Translations under genes and position numbers: made by a program
Notes under the pieces: model-generated
Databases searched by the model: none
Told to the model about the DNA's origin: nothing
The model's input: the letters and a program-made list of their open reading frames with translations, nothing else
Source of the DNA: Aerococcaceae bacterium zg-1292
GTDB lineage: Bacteria > Bacillota > Bacilli > Lactobacillales > Aerococcaceae
Assembly: GCA_016126655.1 (NCBI GenBank)
Contig: CP065955.1
Span: 62,001 to 126,000 of the forward strand
DNA: 64,000 nt
Reading direction: 5' to 3'
Shown: positions 8,815 through 17,088 of the stretch, one piece after another
Position numbering within the stretch: position 1 is the stretch's first letter
How the letters are laid out: each line of letters starts with the position of its first letter

Positions 8815-8844
8815 ATAAAAAGCTCCGACAACAATTGTCAGAGC
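8815..8844 (-). terminator. Terminator of tRNA transcript
   Basis: On the minus strand AGCTCTGACA pairs with TGTCGGAGCT (one mismatch or wobble) around a five-base loop and is followed by TTTTTA. It sits five bases beyond the 3' end of tRNA-Leu. Confidence 0.8.
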
Positions 8845-8849
8845 TAGCA

Positions 8850-8935
8850 TGCCGAGGACCGGAATCGAACCGGTACGGGTATCACTACCCGCAGGATTTT
8901 AAGTCCTGTGCGTCTGCCAGTTCCGCCACCCCGGC
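8850..8935 (-). tRNA. tRNA-Leu (anticodon UAA)
   Basis: An 86-base cloverleaf: acceptor GCCGGGG with CCTCGGC, D arm with TGGC, anticodon arm CAGGA-CTTAAAA-TCCTG giving anticodon TAA, a long class II variable arm (CGGGTAGTGATACCCGT) and T arm CGGTTCGATTCCG. CCA is not encoded. Confidence 0.95.
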
Positions 8936-8953
8936 GTTTACCATACTGGCAAT

Positions 8954-9006
8954 ACGGAAAACGGGAATCGAACCCGAATCATTAAGAATATTTTACCAAA
9001 TTCCGT
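8954..9006 (-). pseudogene. tRNA-like remnant without anticodon arm
   Basis: On the minus strand ACGGAA and TTCCGT form an acceptor-like stem, TTGGTAAAA recalls a D loop, and CGGGTTCGATTCCCG is a typical T arm. Only 53 bases lie between the ends and the anticodon arm is missing. It sits between two intact tRNA genes in the same orientation, so it is most likely the remnant of a third tRNA. Confidence 0.65.
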
Positions 9007-9035
9007 TAGAAATTGTTGCACAATTTCTTTGTATA

Positions 9036-9108
9036 TGCCGGCTAAAGGACTTGAACCCTCGACCCTCTGATTACAAATCAGATGCTCTACCAACTGAGCT
9101 AAGCCGGC
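9036..9108 (-). tRNA. tRNA-Thr (anticodon UGU)
   Basis: A 73-base cloverleaf: acceptor GCCGGCT with AGCCGGC, D arm AGCTCAGTTGGTAGAGC, anticodon arm CTGAT-TTGTAAT-CAG giving TGT, T arm AGGGTTCAAGTCCT. It is first in the minus-strand tRNA cluster. Confidence 0.95.
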
Positions 9109-9291
9109 AAACCATGTTGTTCTTACAACAAGACTTATCATACATTATCCATTAGGCAGTGTCAATATATAGTGGGGAGTTTTTGTAATATTTGATGATT
9201 TTTTGTCTAAAAAGTCGGTATTGCTGAAGAATTATTCCGTAAAATCATTGCAGATGAAGGGTATAAAATCTATCAGGATACTAAGCAGCAG

Positions 9292-10665
9292 TTGTTAGAA
9301 GATATGGGAAGAGACGGTACAAATGTTGACAATTACGAAGTTCAACGAGCGTTACAAGCGTTAGCGAGTCAGTCGTTTAGAGAAGTGGATAACTTAATTA
9401 ATACGTCACTGCCACAAGCTTCAAGAGCGATGTATCAAGACATCGTGACGCAATCTGTCGCAAGTGTCGTGACAGGTACGAAATCAGCTGAACAAGCGAT
9501 ATCCGAAGCGACAATGGCTATGTTTAAGCGTGGCTTTACCGGTTTTACGGATAGGGGCGGTAAACGTTGGAAAGCGGATGTGTACGCAAGAAACGTGATT
9601 AAATCAACCGTGTATCGTACGTACCGTGAAATGCGAGAGAAACCTGCTGAAGAAGTCGGCATCGATACTTTTTATTATTCTGTTAAAGCGAGTGCTAGAG
9701 AGATGTGTGCGCCTTTGCAGGGGCAAATTGTGACAAAAGGACTTGCTAGAACAGAAGCGGGAGAAAGAATACTTTCCCTGCTTGATTATGGTTATGGTGA
9801 GCCTGGTGGATGTCTAGGTATCAACTGTGGCCATGTGATGACGCCGTTTATACCTGGTGTTAATTACAAACCCGAATTACCCGATGAGTTGAAAAATTTA
9901 ACCGAAGAACAAGCGATACAAAATGCGAATGTGGAAGCCAAGCAACGCGCTTTAGAAAGACAGATTCGATATAACAAAGAGTTGTTACATGTCGCTGAGC
10001 AATTAGGTGATAGAGGCTTGATTCAAAAATATAAGTTGAATGATATTAAGTTGCGTGGCGCTTTGGATAGCTGGATTAAGAAGCCTGATTTCTTGCGGTA
10101 TGATATGGAACGTGTGAAGTATCATAAATCAGGAGTTAAAGCTGACTATAAGAATGTTATTCCTAAAGCTGAATATGAGCGAATGGCTAAGCGATACAAG
10201 CGTTATAAGGATGTCCTGGGTGATAAAAATGTGCCGAAATCACTCGATGATTTCATTAAAATGAAGTATAATGATAGTGAGAGATATGGATTCTTGAAAG
10301 ACTATTTTACTAGCCGGAAATCCAATATGATTTCAGCATTTTCTAGTTTTGGTGACTATGTAAAGTATAAGAATCGGGTAGAAAAAGAAATAGTAGGGCA
10401 AACAACTTCAGACGGTATTGTGATTAAATCTCAGAGTAAACATTTTATTGAAAGGTTGTTAGGGACTAATGCAGACCCTAAAACTGGTAAGTTTAGGAGT
10501 GGTGTTGAAGTAGAACACGTTATTGATGCACTAAAAAATGGTAGAGTACGTCCTAGTAATAGCGACTCAACGGTAACTGTGTACTACGGAGAATATGCAA
10601 AGGTGACAGTAAATAATATTACTGGGCAATTGATACGAACTGTTCCGCAAACAAAAAGGAGGTAG
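9292..10665 (+). CDS. Phage minor capsid protein with C-terminal nuclease-like toxin domain, 5'-truncated
   Basis: The first half (residues about 1-200) is a phage minor head protein of the Phage_min_cap2 type: YRTYREMREKPAEEVGIDTFYYS, a SAREMCAPLQGQIV segment, and GEPGGCLGINCGHVMTPFIPG. A charged linker follows (about 200-380). The last 80 residues have SKHFIERLLG, EVEHVIDALKNG, VTVYYGEYAKVTVN and TGQLIRTVP, which resembles the BECR-type nuclease domains fused to phage head proteins. The open frame extends upstream to 9211 without any start codon, so the true N-terminus has been lost; TTG 9292 is a nominal start. A small gene with its ribosome binding site inside the last codons follows and may be its immunity partner. 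Confidence 0.75.
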   Translation: MLEDMGRDGTNVDNYEVQRALQALASQSFREVDNLINTSLPQASRAMYQDIVTQSVASVVTGTKSAEQAISEATMAMFKRGFTGFTDRGGKRWKADVYARNVIKSTVYRTYREMREKPAEEVGIDTFYYSVKASAREMCAPLQGQIVTKGLARTEAGERILSLLDYGYGEPGGCLGINCGHVMTPFIPGVNYKPELPDELKNLTEEQAIQNANVEAKQRALERQIRYNKELLHVAEQLGDRGLIQKYKLNDIKLRGALDSWIKKPDFLRYDMERVKYHKSGVKADYKNVIPKAEYERMAKRYKRYKDVLGDKNVPKSLDDFIKMKYNDSERYGFLKDYFTSRKSNMISAFSSFGDYVKYKNRVEKEIVGQTTSDGIVIKSQSKHFIERLLGTNADPKTGKFRSGVEVEHVIDALKNGRVRPSNSDSTVTVYYGEYAKVTVNNITGQLIRTVPQTKRR

Positions 10666-10670
10666 TGTTA

Positions 10671-10946
10671 ATGGAAATCAAAATAACAGAAAAACAATAT
10701 AATTTTATTAATGAAAAAGCACCTTCTTTTAAAGTTGAGTTTGCGGTGAGCACTAATTACTCTATTGATATTGTGGATGGATTTGTTATTTTTCATTTTA
10801 ATGACATAGATACATATGACGATTTTATGAATGCGCTGGATTTAGCGATTGTGCACGATGGAATGATAAACCAAGATGTCGTTAATGATGTTGGGATTGA
10901 GCTGTATAAAATTTACGATTCTATCATTTATGGAGATAATGATTAA
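10671..10946 (+). CDS. Small acidic protein, possible immunity partner of the capsid-fused nuclease
   Basis: A 91-residue acidic protein with no signal or membrane segment; I do not recognise the family. Asp and Glu are abundant (FNDIDTYDDF, NDVGIELYKIYDS). It starts five bases after the stop of the nuclease-bearing head protein, with AGGAGG lying on that gene's last codons, and is followed at once by a terminator. Size, charge and coupling fit an antitoxin or immunity protein that would guard the host cell. This is inferred from context only. Confidence 0.6.
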   Translation: MEIKITEKQYNFINEKAPSFKVEFAVSTNYSIDIVDGFVIFHFNDIDTYDDFMNALDLAIVHDGMINQDVVNDVGIELYKIYDSIIYGDND

Positions 10947-10948
10947 TT

Positions 10949-10984
10949 AAAGCACGTAACTATAACAGTTAGGTGCTTTTTGTG
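10949..10984 (+). terminator. Intrinsic terminator in prophage remnant
   Basis: AAAGCACgTAACT pairs with AGTTAgGTGCTTT around a short loop, followed by TTTGTG. It closes the nuclease/immunity-like pair as a unit of its own. Confidence 0.8.
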
Positions 10985-11007
10985 TACGCAAAATTAGGAG
11001 GCGTATT

Positions 11008-11223
11008 GTGGAAAAATTATCAATCAAGTAAAAACATAATAATGCTTCACGTAGTTTGGATTATGAAATTAAAATCGGGGATTGGGTCTTAGGCGCTGGT
11101 GTTGTGAATTTCACTTTAGAGATGCAACCAAACCGGCGACCGAAAGTGATAATTGAATGCTATCCTGAGTGCTTAGACATCAATCTCCAAGGTGTTGAAT
11201 TAAAAACTAAAAAGGAGGTGTGA
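11008..11223 (+). pseudogene. Phage hypothetical protein with in-frame stop
   Basis: AGGAGG precedes GTG 11008, but codon 8 is TAA (11029-11031). The frame then stays open for 63 more codons (LDYEIKIGDWVLGAGVVNF, RPKVIIECYPECLDI) to the TGA at 11221. A single base change would restore a 71-residue protein, typical of small genes found between head genes. The function is unknown to me. Confidence 0.7.
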
Positions 11224-11225
11224 GT

Positions 11226-11411
11226 GTGAATAAAAAAGATAGAGAGACCCATAAAGGCATTAATTTCTATGAAATGCTAACCGTATTGTTTATCGGTTTA
11301 AAGCTAACGGGACATATCACTTGGTCATGGTGGTGGGTATTATCACCATTTTGGATTCCATACATCATCTTATTTGTGGTAGCCATGATTCTATATATCA
11401 AAAAACAATAA
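11226..11411 (+). CDS. Small phage membrane protein
   Basis: A 61-residue protein with two hydrophobic stretches (about 15-28 and 35-58, rich in Trp: TWSWWWVLSPFW) and a basic end. Function unknown. The start is GTG 11226, seven bases after GGAGG; the in-frame GTG 11220 is too close to the ribosome binding site. Confidence 0.6.
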   Translation: MNKKDRETHKGINFYEMLTVLFIGLKLTGHITWSWWWVLSPFWIPYIILFVVAMILYIKKQ

Positions 11412-11481
11412 AATCATGTCTTTATCTGCAGACGTTAAAGAACAGAAATAAGCGACCTATCGCTCTATAGGAGGGCCTAGC

Positions 11482-12033
11482 ATGGCAGAAGAACAAACAA
11501 GTGTTGACCAAGCAACGAATCAAACTAACTTGGAAGTTGAGGAAACAAAGGTGTTTACTCAAGAAGATGTCAATCGGATCGGGACTAAAGAGCATAATAG
11601 CGGCTATTCTAAAGCGATCAGAGACCTAGGCTTTGAAGATGCAGAAGCGGCTAAAAATGTTTTGAAAGCCTATCAAGATTGGCAGGAGTCGCAAAAGTCG
11701 GAAGCTGAAAAGCAAAGTGAGGCTTTAAAATCAAAAGAAGAAGCATTATCGAATGCGGATAGCCGTATTAAATCTTTAGAAGCAGAAAACGCTGCTTTAA
11801 AACAAGGTGTGATTGCTTATTCTGTTGAGGATGTGGTGGCGCTAGCGGAACGTTTGGTGAATGATGAAACAACGATTGACCAAGCGATTCAAAAAGTGCT
11901 GGATAAATATCCACACTTTAGTGGCGGCCAAGAAGAAGTGAAGCCGACCTTTTCAGCAAAGGGTAATCCATCGGTGGATATGGGGGCTAAGGTAAAAGAC
12001 CCATTCCAGGATGTTATAGACAATTACAAATAG
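11482..12033 (+). CDS. Phage scaffolding protein (DUF4355)
   Basis: A 183-residue acidic, highly charged protein. It has the FTQEDVNRIGTKEHNSGYSKA start typical of DUF4355 capsid scaffolds, a long coiled coil (about 65-110, Glu/Lys/Ala rich), and a short C-terminal tail (KDPFQDVIDNYK) that in scaffolds binds the coat protein. Such proteins guide head assembly. AGGAGG precedes the ATG. The next gene is the stub of the major capsid protein, as expected from phage gene order. Confidence 0.85.
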   Translation: MAEEQTSVDQATNQTNLEVEETKVFTQEDVNRIGTKEHNSGYSKAIRDLGFEDAEAAKNVLKAYQDWQESQKSEAEKQSEALKSKEEALSNADSRIKSLEAENAALKQGVIAYSVEDVVALAERLVNDETTIDQAIQKVLDKYPHFSGGQEEVKPTFSAKGNPSVDMGAKVKDPFQDVIDNYK

Positions 12034-12048
12034 AACAGGAGTAAAACA

Positions 12049-12132
12049 ATGACAAATACAAATCAAAATTTAGCGGTACGTACGTATCAAAAACAATATA
12101 AAAGCATCATACCAAATACTGAACAGAACTGA
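12049..12132 (+). pseudogene. Major capsid protein, 5' stub
   Basis: ACAGGAGT is followed by an ATG and 27 codons (NLAVRTYQKQYK is typical of the start of capsid proteins that follow DUF4355 scaffolds) and then TGA. The rest of the gene is absent: the capsid-like reading is lost around codon 20 where chromosomal sequence begins. This marks the right edge of the prophage remnant. Confidence 0.65.
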
Positions 12133-12155
12133 TGTTAAAAATCAAAGCAAAATGC

Positions 12156-12201
12156 TTTTCAAACAAATATCTTTAGTATATAATAGTCAAAGAAAGTCAA
12201 T
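12156..12201 (+). promoter_or_regulatory. ctsR promoter with CtsR operator
   Basis: The -10 box TATAAT is at 12179-12184, with a weak -35 TTTTCA 17 bases upstream. Directly on its 3' side is the heptad repeat AGTCAAA-GAA-AGTCAAT (12185-12201), which matches the CtsR operator consensus. CtsR would block the promoter and so control itself and clpC. The start codon is 185 bases downstream, so the mRNA has a long leader that includes a CL repeat. Confidence 0.85.
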
Positions 12202-12255
12202 GTTAGAAAAATGATAGTACGACAACGAGCGCTTTAAAATGAACTACTGGCATTT

Positions 12256-12378
12256 ATGGTGTGAGCGCGGGCGCTCTGCCTTGAACCATTAGAACAAAAA
12301 GCGACTTCATGTGTCAGCGCACGAAGCATTTTTGAAAAGTGACTATCGAGGCAGCTCAAGTGAGCCAGAATAAGGAGG
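12256..12378 (+). repeat. CL repeat upstream of ctsR
   Basis: Nearly complete: GGTGTGAGCGCGGGCG, then TGCCTTGA, which pairs with TCGAGGCA 80 bases later (one G-T). The inner arms CTTCATGTGTC and AGCGCACGAAG flank a small loop, and the 3' end reads GAGCCAGAATAAGGAGG. AGGAGG is the ctsR ribosome binding site. A partial older copy lies just before it (12215-12255). Confidence 0.85.
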
Positions 12379-12385
12379 TATCGGA

Positions 12386-12853
12386 ATGGTGCAAAGAAAT
12401 ATGACGGAAATCATCGAAGCGTATTTAAAGAGTTTCTTAAAAAATCAAGAACATCTTGAAATAAAACGCAGTGACATTGCAGAGCATTTTGATTGCGTAC
12501 CTTCACAAATTAATTATGTTATTAATACTCGATTTACTCAAGAGCATGGCTATGCAGTTGAAAGTAAACGAGGCGGAGGAGGGTATATCCGCATTTTAAA
12601 AATTCATCTTGCGGATGAAGTTGAACAAATTGATCAAATGATTGAATTAGTCGGCGAGCAAATCAGTCAACGAAATGGAATCAATATGATTGAAACATTA
12701 ATTGAACGTAAAATTATTACTAAGCGTGAAGCAACACTTATCTTATCAGTAATTGAAAAATCGGTGCTGCATACGATTAGTGAACAAGAACAATTTGCAA
12801 GAGCACAATTATTAAAGACATTTCTTTATCAATTGCGCTATACATATAATTAA
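12386..12853 (+). CDS. ctsR: Transcriptional repressor of heat-shock clp genes
   Basis: A 155-residue CtsR. The winged helix (residues 5-75) contains IAEHFDCVPSQINYVINTRFT and the glycine-rich wing RGGGGYIRI with the conserved Arg that senses heat. The C-terminal dimer domain covers about 80-153. It represses its own promoter and clpC; a matching operator is at 12185-12201. clpC follows after 13 bases. The mcsA and mcsB genes found between them in Bacillus are missing, as is common in Lactobacillales. Confidence 0.97.
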   Translation: MVQRNMTEIIEAYLKSFLKNQEHLEIKRSDIAEHFDCVPSQINYVINTRFTQEHGYAVESKRGGGGYIRILKIHLADEVEQIDQMIELVGEQISQRNGINMIETLIERKIITKREATLILSVIEKSVLHTISEQEQFARAQLLKTFLYQLRYTYN

Positions 12854-12866
12854 ATGAGGTGACAAT

Positions 12867-15365
12867 ATGTTTGAAGAATTATTTACCAATAGTGCGCGGC
12901 AAGTGATGATTTTTGCTGCGGAACAAGCTTATTATATGCGACACCAAGCCGTAGGCTCTGAGCATATTTTATTAGGCTTGGCAAAAGAAGAAACCGGTAT
13001 CGCTGGAAAAGCGTTACGCGAAAACGGGGCAACCTATAATGCCTTAATTGCAGAATTAGAATCGATTCATGGCAAATTTGCTCAACCAAGAATGATGGGC
13101 GAACAAGTTATTCCGTATTCTCCAAGAGCAAAAAAAGTTATTATGAATGCATCCAATGATGCTAAACGCTTAGGTGCGCCAAAAGTAGGGACGGAGCATT
13201 TATTACTCGGTATTTTAAAAGAGGAAATCTTAGCTGTAGTTTTATTGCGTAATTTAGAAATTGATTTTGATGTATTACGCCGTACTGTCTATGAGTTAAT
13301 TGGTGCTACTGGTGAGATGGATGAAGATAGTAATCGCAGTCGCCGTCCGGGGCGCAATGGTCGTAGTGGCGCAAGACCTCAAAATAATCAAGCTACAACG
13401 AGTCCGACGCTGGATTCAGTCGCACGTGATTTGACAGATTTAGCACGTCGCAATCAACTGGACCCTGTGATTGGTCGTGAGCAAGAAGTACACCGCATTG
13501 TGCAAATTATTAGTCGACGTACGAAAAACAACCCTGTATTAGTTGGTGAGCCAGGTGTAGGTAAAACTGCATTAGCGGAAGGTTTAGCTCAACGGATTAT
13601 TTCAGGAGATGTGCCGGAAGATATTGCAAAAAAACGTTTGATGATGCTGGATATGGGTGCGTTAGTTGCCGGTACTAAATATCGTGGTGAGTTCGAGGAA
13701 CGCATGAAGAAAATTATTGAAGAAATGTCTGAGAGTGGCGACGTTATCCTTTTCATTGATGAATTACATACGTTAATTGGTGCAGGTGGTGCTGAAGGTG
13801 CGATTGATGCATCGAATATTTTAAAACCAGCGTTAGCGCGTGGTGAAATTCAAGTGATTGGTGCGACAACGTTGAATGAATATCAAAAATATATTGAAAA
13901 AGATGCTGCGCTAGAACGCCGATTTTCAAAAGTGCAAATTGATGAGCCGTCAATCAGTGAATCCATTGCGATTATTGAAGGCTTAAAAGGTAAGTATGAA
14001 GAACATCATACGGTGAAAATTCCAACAGAAGCAGTCGAGGCAGCTGTAAAATTAAGTGCGCGATATATGACTGCCAGACGATTACCGGATAAAGCTGTCG
14101 ATTTAATTGATGAAGCAGCTGCCCGTGTCCGTATTGATGCAGCAGTTGAACCTCAAACAGTTTCATCGGATAGCTTAGAACAACAATTAGTTGAACTTTC
14201 GAGCGAAAAAGAACAAGCTATTTTAGCACGTGATTTTGACAAAGCCTCAGAATTACGTCAAAAAGAAGTCGCTTTAGAAGCACAATTAGCTGAGATGGAT
14301 AAACGAGAACAAGAGGAAGATTCTCCGGCTAGAGAAGTATTAACAGTAACTAGCCATGATGTAGCAGAAGTGGTAGCTCAAGCAACCGGTGTGCCTGTTC
14401 AACAAATGGAAACATCTGAATCACAACGATTAGTGAATTTAGAAGCGGTCTTACACGAACGTGTGATTGGTCAAGATGAAGCTGTCAAATCAGTGGCACG
14501 CGCGATTCGTCGTGCAAGAAGTGGTTTGAAATCACCAAAACGACCAATTGGTTCGTTCTTATTCTTAGGTCCAACGGGTGTTGGTAAGACAGAGTTAGCG
14601 AAAACATTGGCTGCAGTTATGTTTGGTAGCGAAGATAATATGATTCGTGTGGATATGTCAGAATATATGGAAAAACACAGTGTGTCTCGTTTAGTAGGGT
14701 CACCTCCGGGATATGTGGGATATGATGAAGCGGGTCAATTAACTGAAAAAATTCGTCAAAAACCGTATAGTGTCATTTTATTAGATGAGGTAGAAAAAGC
14801 ACATCCTGATGTCTTTAATATCTTATTACAAGTATTTGATGATGGACATCTAACTGATGGTAAAGGGCGCAAAGTTGATTTTAGAAACACAATCATTATT
14901 ATGACTTCTAACTTAGGTGCTACGGCATTACGTGATGAAAAATCGGTTGGTTTTGGTGCAGTATCGGTCACTGAAAACCACCAAGCAATGGAACGTAAAA
15001 TTCGTGAAGAATTGAAACGTGCATTTAGACCAGAATTTTTAAACCGTATTGATGAAACGATTGTCTTCCACTCATTAACGAAAGAAAATATCCGTGAGAT
15101 TGTAAAATTACATGCCGCCGATATTGTTAAACGTTTAGAAGATTTATCTATTCAAGCACGCGTTACAGATACAGCTGTAGATATTATTGCTGAAGCTGGA
15201 TTTGATCCTGAATATGGTGCAAGACCAATTCGTCGTGCGATTCAAAAACAAATTGAAGATGAATTAAGTGAACTCTTGTTAAATGGCGATATTCAAAATG
15301 GAGACCAAATTACCATTGGTGGTCGTGGCGGAAGTATTAATATTGCGAATCGTACAAAAAATTAA
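12867..15365 (+). CDS. clpC: ATP-dependent Clp protease ATPase subunit ClpC
   Basis: An 832-residue Hsp100 unfoldase. Two N-terminal Clp repeats (about 5-145) are followed by AAA+ domain 1 (Walker [14 protein letters not shown], Walker [12 protein letters not shown]), a UVR-containing middle coiled coil (about 425-475) and AAA+ domain 2 (Walker [14 protein letters not shown], Walker [14 protein letters not shown]). A ClpP-binding loop (VGFGA) and a C-terminal sensor-2 domain ([14 protein letters not shown]) complete it. It unfolds proteins for ClpP in general stress. Length and domains are complete. GAGGTG precedes the ATG. Confidence 0.98.
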   Translation: MFEELFTNSARQVMIFAAEQAYYMRHQAVGSEHILLGLAKEETGIAGKALRENGATYNALIAELESIHGKFAQPRMMGEQVIPYSPRAKKVIMNASNDAKRLGAPKVGTEHLLLGILKEEILAVVLLRNLEIDFDVLRRTVYELIGATGEMDEDSNRSRRPGRNGRSGARPQNNQATTSPTLDSVARDLTDLARRNQLDPVIGREQEVHRIVQIISRRTKNNPVLVGEPGVGKTALAEGLAQRIISGDVPEDIAKKRLMMLDMGALVAGTKYRGEFEERMKKIIEEMSESGDVILFIDELHTLIGAGGAEGAIDASNILKPALARGEIQVIGATTLNEYQKYIEKDAALERRFSKVQIDEPSISESIAIIEGLKGKYEEHHTVKIPTEAVEAAVKLSARYMTARRLPDKAVDLIDEAAARVRIDAAVEPQTVSSDSLEQQLVELSSEKEQAILARDFDKASELRQKEVALEAQLAEMDKREQEEDSPAREVLTVTSHDVAEVVAQATGVPVQQMETSESQRLVNLEAVLHERVIGQDEAVKSVARAIRRARSGLKSPKRPIGSFLFLGPTGVGKTELAKTLAAVMFGSEDNMIRVDMSEYMEKHSVSRLVGSPPGYVGYDEAGQLTEKIRQKPYSVILLDEVEKAHPDVFNILLQVFDDGHLTDGKGRKVDFRNTIIIMTSNLGATALRDEKSVGFGAVSVTENHQAMERKIREELKRAFRPEFLNRIDETIVFHSLTKENIREIVKLHAADIVKRLEDLSIQARVTDTAVDIIAEAGFDPEYGARPIRRAIQKQIEDELSELLLNGDIQNGDQITIGGRGGSINIANRTKN

Positions 15366-15486
15366 TACTAATAAGGCGTATTGAAAGCTTTTTCAAGCGA
15401 GATGTGTTATACTGTTAGTAGATAAGTTTTATTGACGCAATAAAACTTAAATGGGCGTGAGGCCAAGTGGTCGATAGTAATGCCCG

Positions 15487-15609
15487 AGTGTATAATGAGT
15501 GCTTTGGAATGAGTCACTGGAGAAAACAGACTGTGTGTGCATGTAGTACACAGAGGTGTTGCGAAAGGAACGGCATTTCAGCTCATGTGAACCAAGTATT
15601 ACGAGGAGG
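15487..15609 (+). repeat. CL repeat upstream of YtxH-like gene
   Basis: A drifted but foldable copy: TGGAATG pairs with CATTTCA, CACTGGAGAA is kept, the inner arm CTGTGTGTGCATGTAGTACACAG forms a hairpin, and the end reads TGTGAACCAAGTATTACGAGGAGG with the ribosome binding site of the next gene. The hairpin AAGTTTTATTG/CAATAAAACTT at 15425-15449, just upstream, is not part of the repeat. Confidence 0.65.
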
Positions 15610-15616
15610 AATAAAC

Positions 15617-15970
15617 ATGTCAAAAAATCGTTTAGGAAGAGTATTATTGGGTGCTGCTGTTGCAGTAGCAGGTGTATCACTTTATTTATACATTGATGAA
15701 AATGCACGTACAAAAGTGGAAAGTGTCATCAACCGTGAAAAAGCGAAAGCATTTATTCGTCAAAATTTAAAAGGGTCACAAAATCTTATTGATGCTATTG
15801 ATAAATTAACAGATACCGAATTGAATTCAGTCATGAAATTAATGAATGAAACCGAAAAAACAGCAAATAAAGTAGCAGATCAAGCAGGTTCAGCAGTAAA
15901 TCAATTCGTTGATCGTGCCAAAGAATTTGGCAATGATGTAGCAGATAAAGTATCTGACTTTATGCAATAA
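15617..15970 (+). CDS. YtxH-like membrane-anchored small protein
   Basis: A 117-residue protein with one N-terminal membrane helix (about 7-26: VLLGAAVAVAGVSLYLYI) and a long charged helical part on the cytoplasmic side (about 30-117, with repeating AxxxADxA and KVAD patterns). This layout fits the YtxH/general-stress protein type; the exact role is unknown. It stands alone between two CL repeats, and AGGAGG lies seven bases before the ATG. Confidence 0.7.
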   Translation: MSKNRLGRVLLGAAVAVAGVSLYLYIDENARTKVESVINREKAKAFIRQNLKGSQNLIDAIDKLTDTELNSVMKLMNETEKTANKVADQAGSAVNQFVDRAKEFGNDVADKVSDFMQ

Positions 15971-15971
15971 A

Positions 15972-16081
15972 TACGGTAAACTGATTTAAGTTTGTGAACC
16001 ACTGGAGCAGAGACTGTCAAAGTGCTTTTACACTTCAACAGTAAGGCGAAAGGGACATCAAGCTTGGTCAGAGTGAACCAT
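15972..16081 (+). repeat. CL repeat after YtxH-like gene
   Basis: GTGAACCACTGGAGCAGAG is exact to the core. The inner hairpin AAAGTGCTTTTACACTT, GGCGAAAGGGACATCAAGC and TCAGAGTGAACCATAG follow. It has no downstream gene on this strand; a bidirectional terminator comes next. Confidence 0.75.
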
Positions 16082-16083
16082 AG

Positions 16084-16124
16084 AAAAACGGACATTTCCT
16101 GTTATAGGAATGTCCGTTTTTTTG
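16084..16124 (+). terminator. Bidirectional intrinsic terminator
   Basis: AAAAACGGACATTCC-like arms (ACGGACATTTCCT with AGGAATGTCCGT) around GTTAT, with T-runs on both strands. It separates the YtxH-like gene from the convergent LysR gene. Confidence 0.9.
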
Positions 16125-17015
16125 TTACTCAATATGTTTGTTTTGTACAATATCAATTAATTGTTGATTGAAAGCAGATTGTTCTGGAGAAAGAGTTGCC
16201 TCATTATTAACTATCAGGCTTGTATAACTCATCGGTGCATTTTTAATAGGGATTGAAACAATATGGTCATTAGATAAAATCGTGTTTTCCGTTAATAATG
16301 CCATTCGATTGCCAGACTCCACTTGTTCAATTAAATCAGTGAGATGGTTAGTGTATAGAACATTTTCCAAGGGTAATTTATGTTGAGTTGCCCATTGATA
16401 AAATAATCGTTCGTGAACTGTCCCTGGTTTGAGTGAAACAAACGATTCGTTGATTAATTCCACAATCGATAATTCACGGTATTTAGCTAAATAATGTTCT
16501 TTTGCAACACATAATTGAATGGGAGCTCCAGAAATTGGATAGGAATCAATCCATTTTTGTGCAAAGGTGTCTTGTTCATGAATCGTAATAGCGATGGTGA
16601 AAACTTTAGCACGTAGTGACTCAATTAAATCATCCGCTGTATATTCTTCAATCAAATTCAATTGTTGGTCAGCCCCTTCAACATGGGCTAATAATTTAGG
16701 TAAATAGTGGGAGCCAATAATGGAAATGAGTCCGAGTTGGACGGATTCCGTTGGCGTTGCACTGACTTCTTGTTTTGTTTGATTAAATAGACTTAACATA
16801 TCGACGGTGCGACGGTATAGTGTTCTGCCAGATGCTGTTAAACGAATATTTTTGGCAGAACGTTCTCGCTGAATGAGTTTCGTTTCAAATTCTTCCTCTA
16901 GTCGTTTTAATGCGATGGATATAGAAGGCTGCGAGACAAAAAAGTGTTCCGCTGTCTTAGTGAAACTTAAACTTTCAGCTAAATATTTGAAATATTCCAA
17001 ATCGCGTAAGTTCAT
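16125..17015 (-). CDS. LysR-family transcriptional regulator
   Basis: A 296-residue LysR-type regulator. The N-terminal winged helix (residues 1-60) has LSFTKTAEHFFVSQPSISIALKRLEEE; the rest is a substrate-binding domain (about 90-290). ATG 17015 is nine residues inside the longest frame and follows GGAGGAAAG. No metabolic gene is divergently placed, so the effector cannot be guessed. It lies downstream of a PucR-type regulator on the same strand. Confidence 0.9.
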   Translation of the reverse strand: MNLRDLEYFKYLAESLSFTKTAEHFFVSQPSISIALKRLEEEFETKLIQRERSAKNIRLTASGRTLYRRTVDMLSLFNQTKQEVSATPTESVQLGLISIIGSHYLPKLLAHVEGADQQLNLIEEYTADDLIESLRAKVFTIAITIHEQDTFAQKWIDSYPISGAPIQLCVAKEHYLAKYRELSIVELINESFVSLKPGTVHERLFYQWATQHKLPLENVLYTNHLTDLIEQVESGNRMALLTENTILSNDHIVSIPIKNAPMSYTSLIVNNEATLSPEQSAFNQQLIDIVQNKHIE

Positions 17016-17088
17016 ACTTTCCTCCAAATAAATAATTGACATAAGTAGTTTTATTCATTATAACTATCGATTTAATAAAAATAAAGTC

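Larger units (their letters stand above)
9211..12132 (+). mobile_element. Prophage head-gene remnant
   Basis: A 2.9-kb block of phage morphogenesis genes in phage order: minor head protein (5' end missing), small genes, scaffold, first codons of the major capsid protein. Both edges cut through genes: on the left the minor head frame begins right after a stop at 9208-9210, and on the right the capsid gene ends after 27 codons. No integrase, portal or tail gene is present. It lies between the tRNA cluster and ctsR. Confidence 0.85.

Noticed and set aside
8808-9155. Open frame of 115 codons across the tRNA cluster
   Set aside because: It is the antisense of tRNA-Leu and tRNA-Thr; frames through tRNA genes are artefacts.
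15425-15449. Hairpin AAGTTTTATTG/CAATAAAACTT after clpC as a terminator
   Set aside because: No T-run follows; it may be an mRNA end or a leader structure, so I did not list it as a terminator.
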